Origin: JAZNBI01 sp045586995
Lineage (GTDB): Bacteria > Bacillota > Clostridia > Oscillospirales > CAG-272
Assembly: GCA_045586995.1 (NCBI GenBank)
Contig: JAZNBI010000132.1
Span: forward strand, 1-7,037
Length of the DNA stretch: 7,037 bases
Direction: 5' to 3'
Under the pieces are notes generated by a model. It was given only the letters and a program-made list of their open reading frames with translations. It was not told the DNA's origin and made no database searches. Each line of letters starts with the position of its first letter. Within the stretch, counting starts at the first letter, position 1. Positions 5,187-7,037 of this stretch are shown here, piece after piece. The position numbers were made by a program, and so were the translations under genes.

Positions 5187-5288
5187 TACAAATTGAACCG
5201 CACCCCATAGTAGGGCGGGGGCTTGTCTCCCGCCGCATTATTCATTCTATCCTGCAAGATACGGCGGCAGCAAGCCACCGCGCCCTAC
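5187..5288. repeat. REP/MITE-like G+C-rich palindromic element
   Basis: It opens with TACAAATTGAACC (5187-5199), shared exactly with 3971-3983. The core 5210-5288 is bounded by the inverted repeat GTAGGGCG / CGCCCTAC (5210-5217 with 5281-5288). Inside are a hairpin, GGCGGG / CCCGCC, and the sequence GGCGGCAGCAAGCC. G+C-rich 'GTAGGGCGGG...CTTG..CCCGCC' palindromes are frequent intergenic repeats in Clostridia genomes. There is no transposase and no gene. Confidence 0.65.
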
Positions 5289-5295
5289 GGTAACA

Positions 5296-5324
5296 AAAAA
5301 AGCCCTGCATAGCAGAGCTTTTTT
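5296..5324 (-). terminator. Intrinsic terminator, bidirectional
   Basis: AAAAAAGCCCTGC (5296-5308) pairs with GCAGAGCTTTTTT (5312-5324) with one C/A mismatch and a 3-nt loop. On the minus strand it ends the kinase/nucleotidyltransferase operon, about 225 nt past its last stop and beyond long-repeat copy B. Confidence 0.75.
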
Positions 5325-5336
5325 GTATTTGAAATG

Positions 5337-5521
5337 AGCCCAAACGGGTGACTTATCTCTTCGAGTTTTAAGAACACTGTTTGATATCGTGAATAACGTG
5401 AAATATCGTGTGATATCGTAGATTTATCGTGTGTTTTCGTGCGATATCGTGAATATCGTGAGTATCGTCGCATAAAGTGTTGCACCAAATTTGCACCAAA
5501 ATTACACGGGCATTCAACGCC
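5337..5521. repeat. Long intergenic repeat, copy B (185 bp)
   Basis: The same element as 4719-4843, in the same orientation and the same place downstream of a minus-strand gene. The 60-bp length difference is accounted for by the internal tandem array. No gene is supported in 5089-5549 apart from this element, the REP-like element, the terminator and the promoter. Confidence 0.85.
5383..5469. repeat. Tandem array of about nine ATATCGTG units
   Basis: Nine imperfect units of 9-11 bp with consensus (N)ATATCGTG: GATATCGTG, AATAACGTG, AAATATCGTG, TGATATCGTA and so on, ending AATATCGTG, AGTATCGTC. Copy A has only three such units (4765-4791). Confidence 0.85.
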
Positions 5522-5533
5522 GTTCTGCTCGAT

Positions 5534-5548
5534 AAATTGGAATTTGTC
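5534..5548. repeat. Palindromic boundary repeat AAATTGGAATTTGTC, copy 2
   Basis: It sits 1 nt past the stop codon of the 170-residue kinase gene; only the first arm differs (TAAATT rather than CAAATT). It shares the following GTC with copy 4. Confidence 0.75.
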
Positions 5549-5549
5549 G

Positions 5550-6062
5550 TTATAAATCAATATTGATTTCGTACTTACCGTCAATGAGTATATAGTTTAC
5601 ATTATACTCTCGTGCAAGGACTAACATTTCTAAATTGTCTGCTAACACGCTTTCCAAAGTATATTCTGTATCATCTCCACGATTTTCAATGACATTTGCA
5701 TATTTCTTTATGTCGGCAAAGTGGTTTCTGATATACTCTTCACTCATTATCAGACAGTAATATTTGATGCTTTCAAGATAGTTGGCGTCAAAGTCTTTTT
5801 GCCAATCGAATGGTATATAGCAACCCTCGACAATTAAGTTTTGCTTGTTCTCAATGGCCGTTTTTACCATTTCGCAAACAATCGACCACAAATATTCGGT
5901 TAATTCTTTATCATCCATAGGGGTAAGTTCTGTGTTACCGCTACGAATTAAACCCATTTTCAGATGGTCTATCGACAGATACGGATATTTATATTTTTCA
6001 AGCAGTTTTTGGGCGAGTGCAGTTTTTCCTGTATGCGATGCTCCAGTAATTAAAATAATCAT
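5550..6062 (-). CDS. P-loop kinase, AAA/adenylate-kinase-like
   Basis: A 170-residue cytoplasmic protein. MIILITGASHTGKT gives strand one and a Walker A loop (GASHTGKT, 7-14). YLSIDHLKMGLIRSG (28-42) is the substrate-side segment typical of small-molecule kinases, LIVEGCYIPFDW (76-87) the Walker-B-like strand, and the region about 108-140 a lid-like helical part. The protein belongs to the broad AAA_33/adenylate-kinase-like group and phosphorylates an unknown small molecule or nucleotide. Upstream codons reach 6092 with a TTG, but the ATG at 6062 has AGGTG 5 nt upstream and starts at the first core strand. It follows the nucleotidyltransferase gene by 26 nt, so they form an operon. Next to a nucleotidyltransferase and another kinase, a role in modifying an antibiotic-like or nucleotide substrate is possible but unproven. 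Confidence 0.82.
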   Translation of the reverse strand: MIILITGASHTGKTALAQKLLEKYKYPYLSIDHLKMGLIRSGNTELTPMDDKELTEYLWSIVCEMVKTAIENKQNLIVEGCYIPFDWQKDFDANYLESIKYYCLIMSEEYIRNHFADIKKYANVIENRGDDTEYTLESVLADNLEMLVLAREYNVNYILIDGKYEINIDL

Positions 6063-6073
6063 TATCTCACCTA

Positions 6074-6090
6074 CAAATTGGAATTTGCTC
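6074..6090. repeat. Palindromic boundary repeat CAAATTGGAATTTG, copy 3
   Basis: It fills most of the 26-nt gap between the nucleotidyltransferase stop (6089-6091) and the ribosome site of the next kinase. Both arms are intact. Confidence 0.8.
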
Positions 6091-6748
6091 AATTATTATC
6101 AGCAATCCATTTCTTTGACCAATCAAACAAAGTTTCTGACATCAAGTTGAAGTCTACCGTTCCGCCATTTTTCAAATTCATAAATGTTTCGACAATGACC
6201 CGTTCATCGGAAGATACAACTTGGAGCAATTCTTTTTGATGGCTGATATAGTTTCCGGTTTGCTTGAAAGCAATTGCCTGTACAACGAAAGAGGCAGATT
6301 TATACAGTCCACGCAAAACATCTTCGCTTTTTTCATGGAGCATATTGTGAACACACCCGTGGTATATGTTACAGGCACCGATTTTGATTGCTCTGTTAAC
6401 AGCATTGTCGTCAACAACAGCCAACACCTCGCCAAGACTTCCCTTGATGGGTGTGGTGTCATAGCAAAATTGGAACAAGTCAGATGGCTCCCAATTCATA
6501 ATTTCATTTTTCCCTGAAAGGAAACCGCAAGTCAGTTCCCTATGAGCCATTGTGTCCAGCATGTTATTATAAGTTTGAATGTCCATAGCAGATAATTCAT
6601 CCAAAATTACAACAATATCAATGTCGCTTGTTTCCGTTGCTTCGCCACGACCATAACTACCTTGCAGGCCAACAAACCATACACGGTTTGCAAAGGTTTC
6701 ATTTAATGATTGTAAAAAGTCTTCCATCCAAGCAGTAATATCGATCAT
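6089..6748 (-). CDS. Nucleotidyltransferase-fold protein, aminoglycoside-adenylyltransferase-like
   Basis: A 219-residue protein. The N-terminal polymerase-beta fold is clear: GLQGSYGRGEATETSDIDIVVIL (27-49) holds the GS motif (G30, S31) and the paired metal-binding aspartates D42-x-D44. A third carboxylate is probably in the region 70-92 (ELTCGFLSGK, NWEPSD). The C-terminal half is helical (about 115-219; AVNRAIKIGACNIYHGCVHNMLHEKSEDVLRGLYKSASFVVQAI), like the HEPN/KNTase-C domains that hold the substrate in aminoglycoside and related nucleotidyltransferases. It would transfer a nucleotide from NTP to a hydroxyl or protein side chain. MNT-type antitoxin activity is another option, but MNT proteins are shorter and paired with a HEPN gene, which is not seen here. 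I chose the ATG at 6748, with GAGGTG at 6 nt; the GTG at 6757 is part of that ribosome site. Confidence 0.85.
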   Translation of the reverse strand: MIDITAWMEDFLQSLNETFANRVWFVGLQGSYGRGEATETSDIDIVVILDELSAMDIQTYNNMLDTMAHRELTCGFLSGKNEIMNWEPSDLFQFCYDTTPIKGSLGEVLAVVDDNAVNRAIKIGACNIYHGCVHNMLHEKSEDVLRGLYKSASFVVQAIAFKQTGNYISHQKELLQVVSSDERVIVETFMNLKNGGTVDFNLMSETLFDWSKKWIADNN

Positions 6749-6762
6749 CTTAATCACCTCGT

Positions 6763-6778
6763 CAAATTGGAATTTGTC
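6763..6778. repeat. Palindromic boundary repeat CAAATTGGAATTTGTC, copy 4
   Basis: It lies in the 34-nt gap between the stop of the rightmost kinase (6783-6785) and the nucleotidyltransferase ribosome site. Both arms are intact. Confidence 0.8.
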
Positions 6779-6782
6779 AGTA

Positions 6783-7037
6783 TTACAACTGCTTTATCTC
6801 ATTGGCAATCATAGCCACGTTTTTGGCGTTGGTATCAATTTTAATGGTATTGAGTGCTTGATACATCGGTATTCTTGCTATGCTTCTCTCAATTACATCT
6901 TCAGAGCGAATACCTCTTTTTACATCCATTGATAATCTTTCACACAGAGTCTTTTCATCCGCTACAAGCGAGATGCATTTTACCTCACAGTTCTGTGTAT
7001 CCAGCTTTTCAAGTATGGAATCGATAATACTCTGCTC
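6783..7037 (-). CDS. P-loop kinase, C-terminal part (N-terminus outside window)
   Basis: 84 codons of the 3' end of a gene entering from the right. The visible protein has CEVKCISLVADEKTLCERL, a beta strand followed by a helix, then an Arg-rich lid-like stretch KRGIRSEDVIERSIARIPMY, a short strand TIKIDT, and a final helix VAMIANEIKQL. This matches the C-terminal half of AAA_33/shikimate-kinase-like nucleotide kinases, where lid arginines contact the phosphates and the 'IKIDT...' strand ends the core. The Walker A loop must lie outside the window, so the call rests on the C-terminal pattern only. It is the first visible gene of an operon with the nucleotidyltransferase (34-nt gap) and the second kinase. 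Confidence 0.7.
   Translation of the reverse strand, partial: EQSIIDSILEKLDTQNCEVKCISLVADEKTLCERLSMDVKRGIRSEDVIERSIARIPMYQALNTIKIDTNAKNVAMIANEIKQL

Noticed and set aside
5383..5469. CRISPR array
   Set aside because: Units are 9-11 bp and contiguous without spacers; there are no cas genes.
5285..5584. A 99-codon minus-strand open frame with SRYSRY-like repeats
   Set aside because: It spans the terminator, long-repeat copy B and the end of the kinase gene; its repeats are the DNA tandem units, it lacks a ribosome site, and differences from copy A are not concentrated at third codon positions.
6178..6517. Open frames on both strands overlapping the nucleotidyltransferase gene
   Set aside because: Shadow frames: the nucleotidyltransferase frame carries the GS/DxD motif and a proper start; the others have no ribosome site or family pattern.
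1..7037. tRNA or rRNA genes, insertion sequences or prophage genes
   Set aside because: No tRNA cloverleaf, rRNA segment, transposase, integrase or phage structural gene was recognised on either strand.

Overview
The window is low-GC DNA that looks like a gut-type Clostridia chromosome (Bacillota, probably Oscillospiraceae/Ruminococcaceae-like). The reasons are A+T-rich intergenic DNA, strong AGGAGG ribosome sites, TATAAT promoters, UUU-tailed terminators, and a DRTGG protein of the type that sits beside [FeFe]-hydrogenase genes in Clostridia. The taxonomic placement is inference. Every gene I can support lies on the minus strand, so transcription runs from high to low coordinates.

Left part (1-1573): the 5' part of a DRTGG-domain gene with its own promoter (360-388), then a strong bidirectional terminator (457-494). 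Next comes a two-gene unit encoding a DUF4352-type lipoprotein and a zinc-ribbon membrane protein. It is preceded by a roughly 250-nt leader with a long closing helix, a UUCG terminator and a competing antiterminator pairing. This leader is the best candidate for an undescribed regulatory system in the window.

Middle part (1585-5161): mostly one-gene transcription units. They encode a secreted DUF5301-like protein, an ICMT/PEMT-family methyltransferase, a three-helix membrane protein, a FlaR-like P-loop kinase, a 79-residue membrane protein carrying the GGAD(G)PT signature of Na+-translocating decarboxylase beta subunits, an 82-residue membrane protein, and a DUF6487-like zinc-binding protein. 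At least five have closely similar promoters, with a TTTACT-like -35, 16-17 nt, and TATAAT or a variant.

Right part (5162-7037): a repeat-rich, gene-free stretch (REP-like palindrome, terminator, long repeat), then a compact kinase / nucleotidyltransferase / kinase operon running off the right edge.

Two repeat families punctuate the region. The palindrome CAAATTGGAATTTG lies just after the stop codons of four consecutive genes. A longer element ending in CATTCAACGCC occurs after three genes. Single small genes separated by repeats resemble a cassette-like accessory region, but no integrase or transposase is visible. The kinase and nucleotidyltransferase genes suggest small-molecule modification, perhaps of antibiotics or nucleotides; their substrates cannot be read from the sequence.
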